This document shows, one piece after another, positions 7,477-14,796 of a stretch of DNA of 64,000 nt. The first letter of the stretch is position 1; each line of letters opens with the position of its first letter. The DNA comes from Enterovibrio qingdaonensis (lineage in GTDB: Bacteria; Pseudomonadota; Gammaproteobacteria; Enterobacterales; Vibrionaceae): contig NZ_JAJUBB010000001.1 in the NCBI RefSeq assembly GCF_028683135.1, positions 186,001-250,000 of the forward strand. The letters are read 5' to 3'. The notes below the pieces were generated by a model. The model ran no database searches, was not told where the DNA came from, and saw only the letters and a program-made list of their open reading frames with translations. The translations under genes and the position numbers were made by a program.

Positions 7477-8443
7477 ATTGTCCCCCTAGAAAATATGTTT
7501 TGGCAGCTAAAATCCTAGCAGTATTCCAGAGGGTGATTATCATTTTTGATACATCACTTAATTAACATGAACTTAATGCAAAATAACATTTTATAAGGAA
7601 TGACATCTCTTATATTTCACAATTCTTAATAGCCTCATAATTGATTGTATTTTCTTTTAAACCTTTTAAAAAACGCAGAATCAAGCTCACCTTATTTCGC
7701 ATATATAAAGAAATAGTCAACCGAAACTATTCCACAATAATTTGACTCAGGTCACACTAGGTTGGCAATGGTGCGCACTGATGACTAGATATACTTACAC
7801 GCCATTGCGAAACCCCACGGCTTAAACAAAGAAATGATGGAGAAAAATACCGTATTGCCGCCAGTAACCATCATGGTGTCTACGTCAATGCACCTTGTGA
7901 GTACTTCAATAAAAAACAGAATGTTAGATGCCGTCATGCAATTAATTAGGACAGACATAACTAAATAGAAATGACACAGTTAATTAGGACAGACATAACT
8001 AAATATAACTGGTGCTGAGAAAGAGCACGTTGCTGACTGAGTTTAATGGGCATTAAGCCCTGATGGTCAGGTGTGTCGAATGTGGTCCAAGCCCTTTTGC
8101 TTTGATTAGCCACCCCATCGTTGCGCACCCATACGAACAACAAAGTTGCTTACACCCAACCTGAGCCTGAAGATAACTGGAAAACAATTGTTTAACCTTC
8201 TTTTTGAATAGTGCCAGCTTGGGTTAACCGAATAGTGTCTAATGGCCCTGTCACTCGATTGGCAGGCAGCGGTGAGACCGCAGTAAGAGACCTTCTATAT
8301 GTGTTTGCCGTAAGCAACGACTTAATGGCGAAAATGACAAAACGAAGTAGACGACTTTGTTGTTCGAGAGCATTGGCTGCTGACGCAGCCAAAAGAATGC
8401 TATTGCCTATTGACCGGAGAAGGGCTCATATGTGTTATGCATT
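7477..8443. other. long non-coding or degenerate region between two accessory genes
   Basis: Almost 1 kb without a credible gene. The first 260 bases are very AT-rich and include the promoter of the coiled-coil gene. From about 7740 the composition changes and short broken reading frames appear, for example 44 codons at 7834-7968. The 26-bp direct repeat at 7942-8005, a perfect 12-bp palindrome AAACAATTGTTT (8182-8193) and an 8-bp hairpin TTGGCTGC/GCAGCCAA (8373-8392) lie here. The hairpin is 50 bases past the end of the CHAT gene and may help to terminate it, but lacks a T run. The whole looks like remains of mobile DNA, though no transposase could be recognised. Confidence 0.5.
7942..8005. 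repeat. 26-bp perfect direct repeat, two copies
   Basis: Identical 26-base copies at 7942-7967 and 7980-8005 begin TTAATTAGGACAGACATAAC and are separated by 12 bases. The sequence has the look of an insertion-sequence end, but no matching inverted copy or transposase is visible. It may be a relic of two adjacent insertions. Confidence 0.7.
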
Positions 8444-10585
8444 TTATTGGCAAATTACTATATTTTCAGGTCTTCCAAGTTGAGAATACAACATTGTATC
8501 AACAAATCGACATTCTTCATTTATTAAATCATAAATTTCAGATTCATCTTTTCCTATTTTGTCAGAAATCAATGATGTAAACTTTTTAGTCCAATCATCT
8601 TGACCACTATTAATAATATAGTTAACTTCATTGTGTATTTCTATGTATTGCTGCTTAGTTAACATTTTCGATTCACTAACCATATACTGAAGAACATCTG
8701 TCGAGTAAGACATTTTAAAAAATCCAGTTATAACTTCACGCCAAGATATTGATCTTGACTTAATTACAATTGGAATAAATTCGGAAATTCTAAATAGCAA
8801 ACGAGCTACAAACAAACCTGCATGATCTGCACGTATAGGTGCGTAAGTACCAATAACACTAATAGCCCCACACCTGAAGAGTCCATTCGCAACGGATGCA
8901 TGAGACCCATCTATCGGGTGAGTGCTGCAAGCACTTAAAATGACAATAGGTGGAATCCTAGCTCTATGAGCTAGTGACCATACATCCACCTTATCATCAC
9001 CTATACACAGCCACCCATGAGCTGTTACACCACCATGATTGCCATGACAATCGAAGACAACAATACCACCAGAAAAGTCATTCAACGCATCGATCAGCTC
9101 TGATTCAGAGCTAACGTTAACCTCTGTTATATTTAAATTTTTGTATTGATTATTAGTCTTAAAATGCTCTAAGGAAGACGTCAAATGATCCTTTATCGGG
9201 TCAAAACTATTAAAAGAACTTACAATAAGTATGTCTTTGAATGCTTCATAAGGTAACACAACTCTCTGTCCAGACAATGCTAGCTGTGAACATAGATTGC
9301 CGGGGGTTGTTGGAATTCTTGATACTTCATGTGTAACCATAATAGGGAAGCCGTCAAGGTTTAACCATTCAATTGGAAAGTCACACATTGCGAGGATTTT
9401 ATTTTTATCAATTATACTTGCATTAATTAATTCACCTCCAATTTCAGACTTTAATACGTCGCTATAGTTCTTTAATTTAATATTTAAATTGCGATGAGAT
9501 TTTTTATTAGGATTAGTAATTAATGCCGATATATTTTTTAGCAGATCATGGTGCAGCATTACAGCATTGGGCAACCTCAATGCTGGAGTAAACTGGTTTA
9601 CTGCTAGTATAGTAACTACGCTAGTAAACATCGCTAATTCTGATTGCCTTTCCTTTAGTAATCCTGAAATAATAGGATCTTCGTAAGGATTAAACACTTC
9701 GGTATTAGATATTGAAAAATTAGAGAAGAGCTTATTCCTAATTATCGCTGATTTTAGGAAGTCCCTTTTAGGCTTTTCTAATTTTCTGTACAACTCGTTC
9801 CACATTTGGCTATTATGTTTATATAGAAATGAACACATCGCCATGCTGTATATTATCGAGTCATTTTTTATTAAATGGCGTGGAATTTCAACACTTCCTC
9901 GTATCTCATTAATGACTTCTGATAATTTAGTCATACCTCTAACATGCTGTTCAATATTATCACTAGGTATAATATCCTCACAGTCTTCTGCATAGTAACC
10001 ATAGCCTGTTAATGGCTTGTAGAGTGCTCTAGTGCAATTATGATTTAATGGACTAAAATCAAACTTAATTTCATCTTTCTTTTGTCCAGAGTCTATAATT
10101 GCCAAAATTTCTTCAACTGCATCACAGCTATCCAGACGTGATAGCGTCTGTCTAATATAATTATTAATTTCTTCACTTAGTGAATCAGGAGATAAGTCTC
10201 CAATGAATAGAGCCTCTGTTGTTTCAAGACTTGTAATATGAAGTGGCTTATACTTAAAGAGCACCTCTGATTCTTTTGCTTGACTAAAGGTTTCTGGTGT
10301 ACTCCAAATAATATTAAACACCCAATCCGATTCATCATAGACCGCTTTAAGTAAATCAGATCTAATCATTTGTACATCAAGTGAGGAACCTGCGAGTTTA
10401 GATTTAATGTAATTTGGACTATTCAAGAAAGGTTCTAAAGCATCGTGAGGAACATCAGACAAAACATCAAATACCCACTGATAGCTGTTAACTATTTCAT
10501 CTGAATACCTTTGAAAAAACGTGCAGTTTTCTTCAGATACATCATTCGGCACTACAACAATGTGCCTAATTGTCGTTGTAAACAT
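8444..10585 (-). CDS. CHAT domain (caspase-like) cysteine protease, solitary
   Basis: About 713 residues from the ATG at 10585, chosen because GAGGAG (10590-10595) precedes it. An in-frame upstream start at 10693 would add 36 residues without a clear ribosome site. The C-terminal part (about residues 490-610) is a CHAT/caspase-fold module: GGIVVFDCHGNHGG carries the catalytic His (residue 514, codon 9044-9046) and IVILSACST the catalytic Cys (residue 553, codon 8927-8929), each after a hydrophobic strand. VANGLFRCGAISVIGTYAPI, typical of CHAT domains, follows. The first 480 residues match nothing I recognise. No TPR repeats, transmembrane segments or NTPase motifs are visible. The gene is clearly richer in A and T than its neighbours, suggesting recent acquisition. 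CHAT proteases are known in anti-phage and cell-death systems, where they cleave gasdermins or other partners. No such partner lies next to it, so a defence role is inference. Confidence 0.75.
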   Translation of the reverse strand: MFTTTIRHIVVVPNDVSEENCTFFQRYSDEIVNSYQWVFDVLSDVPHDALEPFLNSPNYIKSKLAGSSLDVQMIRSDLLKAVYDESDWVFNIIWSTPETFSQAKESEVLFKYKPLHITSLETTEALFIGDLSPDSLSEEINNYIRQTLSRLDSCDAVEEILAIIDSGQKKDEIKFDFSPLNHNCTRALYKPLTGYGYYAEDCEDIIPSDNIEQHVRGMTKLSEVINEIRGSVEIPRHLIKNDSIIYSMAMCSFLYKHNSQMWNELYRKLEKPKRDFLKSAIIRNKLFSNFSISNTEVFNPYEDPIISGLLKERQSELAMFTSVVTILAVNQFTPALRLPNAVMLHHDLLKNISALITNPNKKSHRNLNIKLKNYSDVLKSEIGGELINASIIDKNKILAMCDFPIEWLNLDGFPIMVTHEVSRIPTTPGNLCSQLALSGQRVVLPYEAFKDILIVSSFNSFDPIKDHLTSSLEHFKTNNQYKNLNITEVNVSSESELIDALNDFSGGIVVFDCHGNHGGVTAHGWLCIGDDKVDVWSLAHRARIPPIVILSACSTHPIDGSHASVANGLFRCGAISVIGTYAPIRADHAGLFVARLLFRISEFIPIVIKSRSISWREVITGFFKMSYSTDVLQYMVSESKMLTKQQYIEIHNEVNYIINSGQDDWTKKFTSLISDKIGKDESEIYDLINEECRFVDTMLYSQLGRPENIVICQ

Positions 10586-10619
10586 AAAACTCCTCGAAAT
10601 GCATAACAGTGTATTAGAC

Positions 10620-10653
10620 GACAAAACGTCCTGTTTAAACACGACACTTTGTC
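10620..10653. promoter_or_regulatory. 34-bp imperfect dyad upstream of the CHAT gene
   Basis: The outer arms GACAAAACGTC (10620-10630) and GACACTTTGTC (10643-10653) are inverted repeats with 9 of 11 matches. They are exactly centred on the perfect inner palindrome TGTTTAAACA (10632-10641). The centre lies 51 bases before the CHAT start codon. In a position like this it is most likely an operator overlapping the promoter or leader. The binding protein is unknown. Confidence 0.6.
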
Positions 10654-10740
10654 TTTTAATAACAAACGCACTGATTCTACCACTTCCTAACATTATGTTT
10701 TAACGAAATTTTTCAATCAATATTAAAACTGAGATGCAGA

Positions 10741-10761
10741 AAAAGGACAGAATGTCCTTTT
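10741..10761 (-). terminator. hairpin with flanking A/T runs, probable terminator of the TetR gene
   Basis: AAAAGGACA-GAA-TGTCCTTTT is a perfect 9-bp stem with a 3-base loop. On the minus strand the stem is followed by T-rich sequence. It lies 120 bases past the end of the TetR gene and before the CHAT promoter, so it would insulate the two. Confidence 0.6.
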
Positions 10762-10882
10762 ATTGCAGACGTACCGAAACCCACCCGGACTGTATAAAAA
10801 ACCAGCAAAGAAAAAAGCAAAGAAATGGCGGTTAACGCGATTCGTTTTTTTGAAACGTTTTAATGCCTAACTACGCTAAACA

Positions 10883-11497
10883 TCAATCCGCATGTTTCAC
10901 TCCACACCCTTTTAGCACCAAACTGACCAGGAACTCAGCGGCTTCTTCGAAGTCATTTTCATCCAATTCATATTGTCCGGTAACTTGGCAGATCTGCCAG
11001 TTAAAATCGGCGTAGGTTTGTGTCGAAGACCAGAGCATAAACATCAGGTGTTTAGATGAAACAGGCTCCATCCAGCCTTTTTCAATCCAGTATTCGAACT
11101 TACTCAGGATCATTTTGGATTGATCCATCAAAGCTTCGGCGATGTCTCTCGGAAGATGTGGTGCACCTGCCATCACTTCAGCAGCAAAGGTTTTTGAGGC
11201 AGAGGCGTACTCTTTAGAAATATGGAGTTTCGCGCGGATGTATTGGGTTAACGCTTCGTGTGGGTCGTCAAGTTGCTCTATAGGGTAAGAGGCTTCCAGC
11301 AAAGGCTGGGTCACGCTTTCTAACACCGCGCGATAAAGGTTGTCTTTGGTTTTGAAGTAGTAATACAGGTTAGGCTTGGGCACTTCAGCACGTTGGGCAA
11401 TTTCAGCGGTCGTTGTTGCTGCGTAGCCTTTTTCTGCGAACAATTGGCTGGCAACATCGATGATTTTTTCTTGGTTTTTCGTCCTGATACGTGACAT
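10883..11497 (-). CDS. TetR family regulator, RutR-like
   Basis: A 204-residue protein with an N-terminal TetR DNA-binding domain (FAEKGYAATTTAEIAQRAEVPKPNLYYYFKTKDNLY, about residues 18-52). Its ligand domain matches the RutR C-terminal type: the AAEVMAGAPHLPRDI and HLMFMLWSSTQTYADFNWQI segments closely parallel E. coli RutR, which senses uracil/thymine and controls pyrimidine and purine metabolism. A nucleobase-related effector is therefore plausible and fits the neighbouring glyoxylate and purine genes, but identity is not proven. It lies about 140 bases downstream of the glycerate kinase gene. A 43-bp dyad starts 10 bases upstream of its ATG, and the ribosome site (GGATGGG) is weak. Confidence 0.8.
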   Translation of the reverse strand: MSRIRTKNQEKIIDVASQLFAEKGYAATTTAEIAQRAEVPKPNLYYYFKTKDNLYRAVLESVTQPLLEASYPIEQLDDPHEALTQYIRAKLHISKEYASASKTFAAEVMAGAPHLPRDIAEALMDQSKMILSKFEYWIEKGWMEPVSSKHLMFMLWSSTQTYADFNWQICQVTGQYELDENDFEEAAEFLVSLVLKGCGVKHAD

Positions 11498-11506
11498 TGC
11501 CCATCC

Positions 11507-11549
11507 GTGGATTCATTAAAATGCTTATCAACAACTTTAATGAATCCAC
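11507..11549. promoter_or_regulatory. 14-bp perfect inverted repeat just upstream of the TetR gene
   Basis: GTGGATTCATTAAA (11507-11520) and TTTAATGAATCCAC (11536-11549) are exact inverted copies around a 15-base spacer. The repeat begins 10 bases before the start codon. It could be an autoregulatory operator for the TetR protein, or a hairpin in the mRNA leader that limits translation. The arms are too long to be chance. Confidence 0.6.
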
Positions 11550-11639
11550 CGCAGATCATCCAGTTTAATGCCTGCTCGAATGGGCAAAATTGCAGAATTC
11601 TCTCGAAACACTCACAAAAAGCCTGAAAGAATCAGGGCG

Positions 11640-12998
11640 TTATTGTGCCTCAGGTAGAATAAGAATCGCCCTAAAATCATTCACATTGGTGCGCGTAGGC
11701 CCCGTTAAGATTAACGCGTTCAGTGCATTGAAAAATCCGTAGCTGTCATTGTTAGCAAGGTAGCTATCTGGCTTTAATCCTAACGCTTGCGTTGCTCGGT
11801 AAAACTCGGGTTTGAGTTCAGCACCTGCGTTGTCTTCAACGCCGTCAATGCCATCAGTGTCACAGGCAATCGCATAGATTCTATCTTTTACGTCTGGAGC
11901 CTTTTCTAATGCTTGATAGAGCGACAACAGAAACTCGCAGTTTCGCCCACCGCGCCCTTTTCCTCTCACCGTTACCGTTGTCTCTCCGCCGGAAAGGATC
12001 ACACAAGGAACGGGAAACGGTTGATCGTGCTTAGCCGCACTGATTGCCATCGCGCCATGCACCTGAGCAACATCTCTGGCCTCTCCTTCCAAACTGTCTC
12101 CCAAAATGTAAGCAGGAATTCCCATTGATTCAGATTTTTCTTGTGCCGCAAGCAAAGACGACATGGGGGTCGATATTATTTCAAACGCACTTCTGGTGAG
12201 TTTTTTGTCGCCATATTTGGGCGTTTCAGAGGCCTCGCTTTCCAGCCATTGCATCACCGTATTGCTAACCGCAATCTTGTATTTCTTCAAAATGTTCATG
12301 GCATCAAACCGTGTACTTGGGTCTGCCACTGTGGGGCCTGATGCTATGACATCTGCGCAGTCACCGGGCACATCTGAAATAGCAAGCGTCAGCATGTTTG
12401 CCGGATATACCGCTTGCGCTAGTCGCCCACCTTTAATCGCAGAAAGGTGTTTGCGCACGCAGTTCATTTCATCAATTGCTGCGCCTGACTTTAAAAGGGC
12501 TTTGTTTATTGACTGTTTTTCAGCAAAACGTATATCTGGGGCAGGTAAACTTAGCAATGCAGATCCCCCACCCGACAATAGGCAAATGACATTGTCGTTT
12601 TCATTCAGGTCATTCACTAAGCCCAGTATACGTTTTGCGACTTTTTCACCTTCATCGTCGGGAACTGGGTGTGACGCTTCAACCACTTCAATATATCGGC
12701 ACGGTGCGCCGTGTTGGTATCGCGTGACGACCAACCCAGAAATCATGCCCTCCCAGCTTGCTTCTAAAGCCTGCGCCATTGAGGCGGCGGCTTTCCCAGC
12801 ACCGATTACCACCAGCTTTCCCGTTCTGTCTTTGGGGAGATACTTGTCGATATTGCCGTAAGGTAATGCCGCATCAACGGCTGTTTCGAACAGCTTTCTC
12901 AAGAACAACGAAGGTGATGTTCCACTCTCCAAAATGGTGTTTGTTGGCGATTCTTTGTTGCTTGTTCGTTGTTCAGTGATCACTTCCTGCTGTGACAT
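11640..12998 (-). CDS. glycerate 2-kinase, MOFRL (type II) family
   Basis: A 452-residue protein with the two-domain architecture of type II glycerate kinases (GckA/TtuD-like). The N-terminal part has LVVIGAGKAAASMAQALE and CLLSGGGSALLSLP, the middle has SDVPGDCADVIASGPT, and the C-terminal MOFRL domain has VILSGGETTVTVRGKGRGGRNCEFLLSL followed by CDTDGIDG. It phosphorylates D-glycerate to 2-phosphoglycerate and closes the glycerate pathway begun by Gcl. The older name hydroxypyruvate reductase (TtuD) is used for the same family. GGAG lies 8 bases before the ATG. It is the last gene of the minus-strand glyoxylate operon but is separated from glxR by a terminator-like hairpin. Confidence 0.85.
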   Translation of the reverse strand: MSQQEVITEQRTSNKESPTNTILESGTSPSLFLRKLFETAVDAALPYGNIDKYLPKDRTGKLVVIGAGKAAASMAQALEASWEGMISGLVVTRYQHGAPCRYIEVVEASHPVPDDEGEKVAKRILGLVNDLNENDNVICLLSGGGSALLSLPAPDIRFAEKQSINKALLKSGAAIDEMNCVRKHLSAIKGGRLAQAVYPANMLTLAISDVPGDCADVIASGPTVADPSTRFDAMNILKKYKIAVSNTVMQWLESEASETPKYGDKKLTRSAFEIISTPMSSLLAAQEKSESMGIPAYILGDSLEGEARDVAQVHGAMAISAAKHDQPFPVPCVILSGGETTVTVRGKGRGGRNCEFLLSLYQALEKAPDVKDRIYAIACDTDGIDGVEDNAGAELKPEFYRATQALGLKPDSYLANNDSYGFFNALNALILTGPTRTNVNDFRAILILPEAQ

Positions 12999-13013
12999 CG
13001 CGATTCTCCATAG

Positions 13014-13045
13014 AAAAAAAGCCCGTCGTTAAAGAAGCGGGCAAA
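13014..13045 (-). terminator. terminator or attenuator inside the glyoxylate operon
   Basis: Read on the minus strand, GCCCG and CGGGC enclose a 12-base loop and are followed by seven T. It sits in the 73-base gap between the end of glxR and the start of the glycerate kinase gene. It may reduce read-through into the kinase gene. Confidence 0.65.
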
Positions 13046-13071
13046 AAGGACCGATAAAACAAAAACTCAAA

Positions 13072-13962
13072 TTATTCGTTACGGATGTTGTGTTGAGATA
13101 ACGATTCAATCGCTTTGATCAACGCAGAGTGGTCCCAATCTTCACCACCTTGTTCTGCACATAAGCCAAAGAGTTCCTGTGCAGATTTTGTATTGGGTAA
13201 CGCCACACCCAATGCTTCGGCGCCAGAAAGTGCAAGGTTAAGATCTTTTTGATGCAGACGAATTCTAAAGCCAGGGTCAAATGTCCCTTTCACCATTCGT
13301 TCACCGTGCACTTCCAGTATTTTGGAATTGGCAAAGCCCCCCATTAAGGCATTGCGAATACGCGCAGGATCGGCGCCTGCTTTTGAAGCAAACACCAGAG
13401 CTTCTGAGACTGCTTCAATGTTTAACGCCACAATGATTTGGTTTGCCACTTTACACACCTGACCCGCGCCGTTGTCACCAACAAGGTTGATGTTCTTTCC
13501 CATGGCTCCAAACAGCGGCAACGCTTTTTCGAACACGCCTTCTTCACCGCCGACCATAATGGTCAACGTGGCATTAATTGCGCCGACTTCACCACCGGAA
13601 ACAGGTGCATCTAAGTACGCTGCGCCACTTTCATTGACGCGTTCCGCAAATTGTTTGGTTTCAATGGGTGAGATTGAGCTCATATCAATAACGGTTTTGC
13701 CGCTATTCAACGCGCTTTCAATACCATCTTCTCCAAACAGTACATCTTCCACTTGTGGCGTATCTGGCACCATGATGATGATGACGTCTGCATTTTTCGC
13801 CGCTTCTTGGTTAGAAGGAAACGTTTTTGCGCCGCCATCAACCAAAGAAGCAGGTGCAGCCGAACGGCTTTCTGACAAATGAAGCTGATACCCTGCTTTT
13901 TGCAGGTTCTCCGCCATGGGTTTACCCATTATGCCCGTGCCGATAAATGCGATTGTCGTCAT
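13072..13962 (-). CDS. glxR: tartronate semialdehyde reductase (2-hydroxy-3-oxopropionate reductase)
   Basis: A 296-residue beta-hydroxyacid dehydrogenase. FIGTGIMGKPMAENL is the NAD(P)-binding Rossmann loop, DAPVSGGEVGA the substrate loop, and GAGQVCKVANQ contains the catalytic lysine. It reduces tartronate semialdehyde, made by Gcl, to D-glycerate. The ATG at 13962 is chosen over one 15 bases upstream: GAGGAG (13970-13975) is correctly spaced for it, and the upstream choice would overlap hyi. GarR is a close relative with the same reaction, but the position next to gcl and hyi favours GlxR. Confidence 0.9.
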   Translation of the reverse strand: MTTIAFIGTGIMGKPMAENLQKAGYQLHLSESRSAAPASLVDGGAKTFPSNQEAAKNADVIIIMVPDTPQVEDVLFGEDGIESALNSGKTVIDMSSISPIETKQFAERVNESGAAYLDAPVSGGEVGAINATLTIMVGGEEGVFEKALPLFGAMGKNINLVGDNGAGQVCKVANQIIVALNIEAVSEALVFASKAGADPARIRNALMGGFANSKILEVHGERMVKGTFDPGFRIRLHQKDLNLALSGAEALGVALPNTKSAQELFGLCAEQGGEDWDHSALIKAIESLSQHNIRNE

Positions 13963-13966
13963 TCCA

Positions 13967-14755
13967 TTACTCCTCATTCTGTCCGTAATCCGCTAACCAT
14001 TTAAGGCCTTCATTGGTCGTTGTGGCCGGTTTGTATTCGCAGCCCACCCAACCTTGATAGCCAATGTCGTCGATATGTTTTAGTAGGAAGTGGTAGTTCA
14101 GTTCGCCCGTTCCTGGCTCATGACGCCCCGGGTTGTCCGCTAGCTGAATATGACCAATTTTGTCCAATGTCGATGAAAGCGTTGGGGCGATATCTCCCTC
14201 CATGATTTGCATGTGGTAGATATCGTATTGCAGCGAGAAGTTATCACTGCCTACCGCCTCATAAACGCGTAACGCCTGTTGCGTGTTGGTCAGGGCGAAG
14301 CCCGGGATATCTCGGGTATTAATGGCTTCTGCGACAAGCCTGATCCCTGCTTTTTCTAACGCGTCGTTGGCAAATTTTAGGTTTTCGATCAGTGTTGCCT
14401 CAGCCTCTTGCAAGCTCACGCCGTCCGGCACAATACCCGCCAGGCAATTTACTTGGTCACACTCAAGGACCTTTGCGTACTCAATAGCAAGTGCAACACC
14501 GGCACGGAATTCATCGACGCGAGACGGGTCTGCGGCAATACCTCGATCGCCCGCGTCCCAATCGCCGGCTGGAAGATTGAACAACACTTGTTTTAGGTGA
14601 TTTCTATCCAACTCAGCTTTAATTTCGTGCGCGTCAAAGGCATAAGGGAACAGGTATTCCACCCCTTGAAAACCGAAGTTCGCCGCCGCACTGAATCGTT
14701 CAATAAACGGCAACTCGGTAAACAGCATGGAGAGATTGGCAGCAAGTTTTGGCAT
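13967..14755 (-). CDS. hyi: hydroxypyruvate isomerase
   Basis: A 262-residue TIM-barrel protein of the AP-endonuclease-2/xylose-isomerase fold, close to the usual length of Hyi. It starts MPKLAANLSMLFTELPFIERF and contains the family stretches FGFQGVEYLFPY, VAEAINTRDIPGF and QYDIYHMQIMEGD, and ends with GWVGCEYKPA. It interconverts hydroxypyruvate and tartronate semialdehyde. The gene lies between gcl and glxR, with its stop 4 bases before the glxR start, so translation is probably coupled. AAGGA precedes the ATG. Confidence 0.92.
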   Translation of the reverse strand: MPKLAANLSMLFTELPFIERFSAAANFGFQGVEYLFPYAFDAHEIKAELDRNHLKQVLFNLPAGDWDAGDRGIAADPSRVDEFRAGVALAIEYAKVLECDQVNCLAGIVPDGVSLQEAEATLIENLKFANDALEKAGIRLVAEAINTRDIPGFALTNTQQALRVYEAVGSDNFSLQYDIYHMQIMEGDIAPTLSSTLDKIGHIQLADNPGRHEPGTGELNYHFLLKHIDDIGYQGWVGCEYKPATTTNEGLKWLADYGQNEE

Positions 14756-14796
14756 AACAATGTCCTTATTCTGTTTTTCTTGTTCAATAATTCTGA

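Noticed and set aside
7961-8143. Minus-strand frame of 60 codons across the 26-bp repeats
   Set aside because: Its C-terminus is encoded by the direct repeat, and no similarity or start signal supports it.
8192-8392. Minus-strand frame of 66 codons in the degenerate region
   Set aside because: No ribosome site, arginine/alanine-rich composition, and overlap with an open frame on the other strand. It looks like chance coding in mobile-DNA remains.
12163-12861. 232-codon open frame on the plus strand opposite the glycerate kinase gene
   Set aside because: A shadow of the kinase gene. The opposite strand codes for an intact MOFRL kinase with family motifs, whereas this frame has a serine/alanine-rich composition and no ribosome site.
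13472-13882. 136-codon plus-strand frame opposite glxR
   Set aside because: Antisense shadow of the well supported reductase gene.
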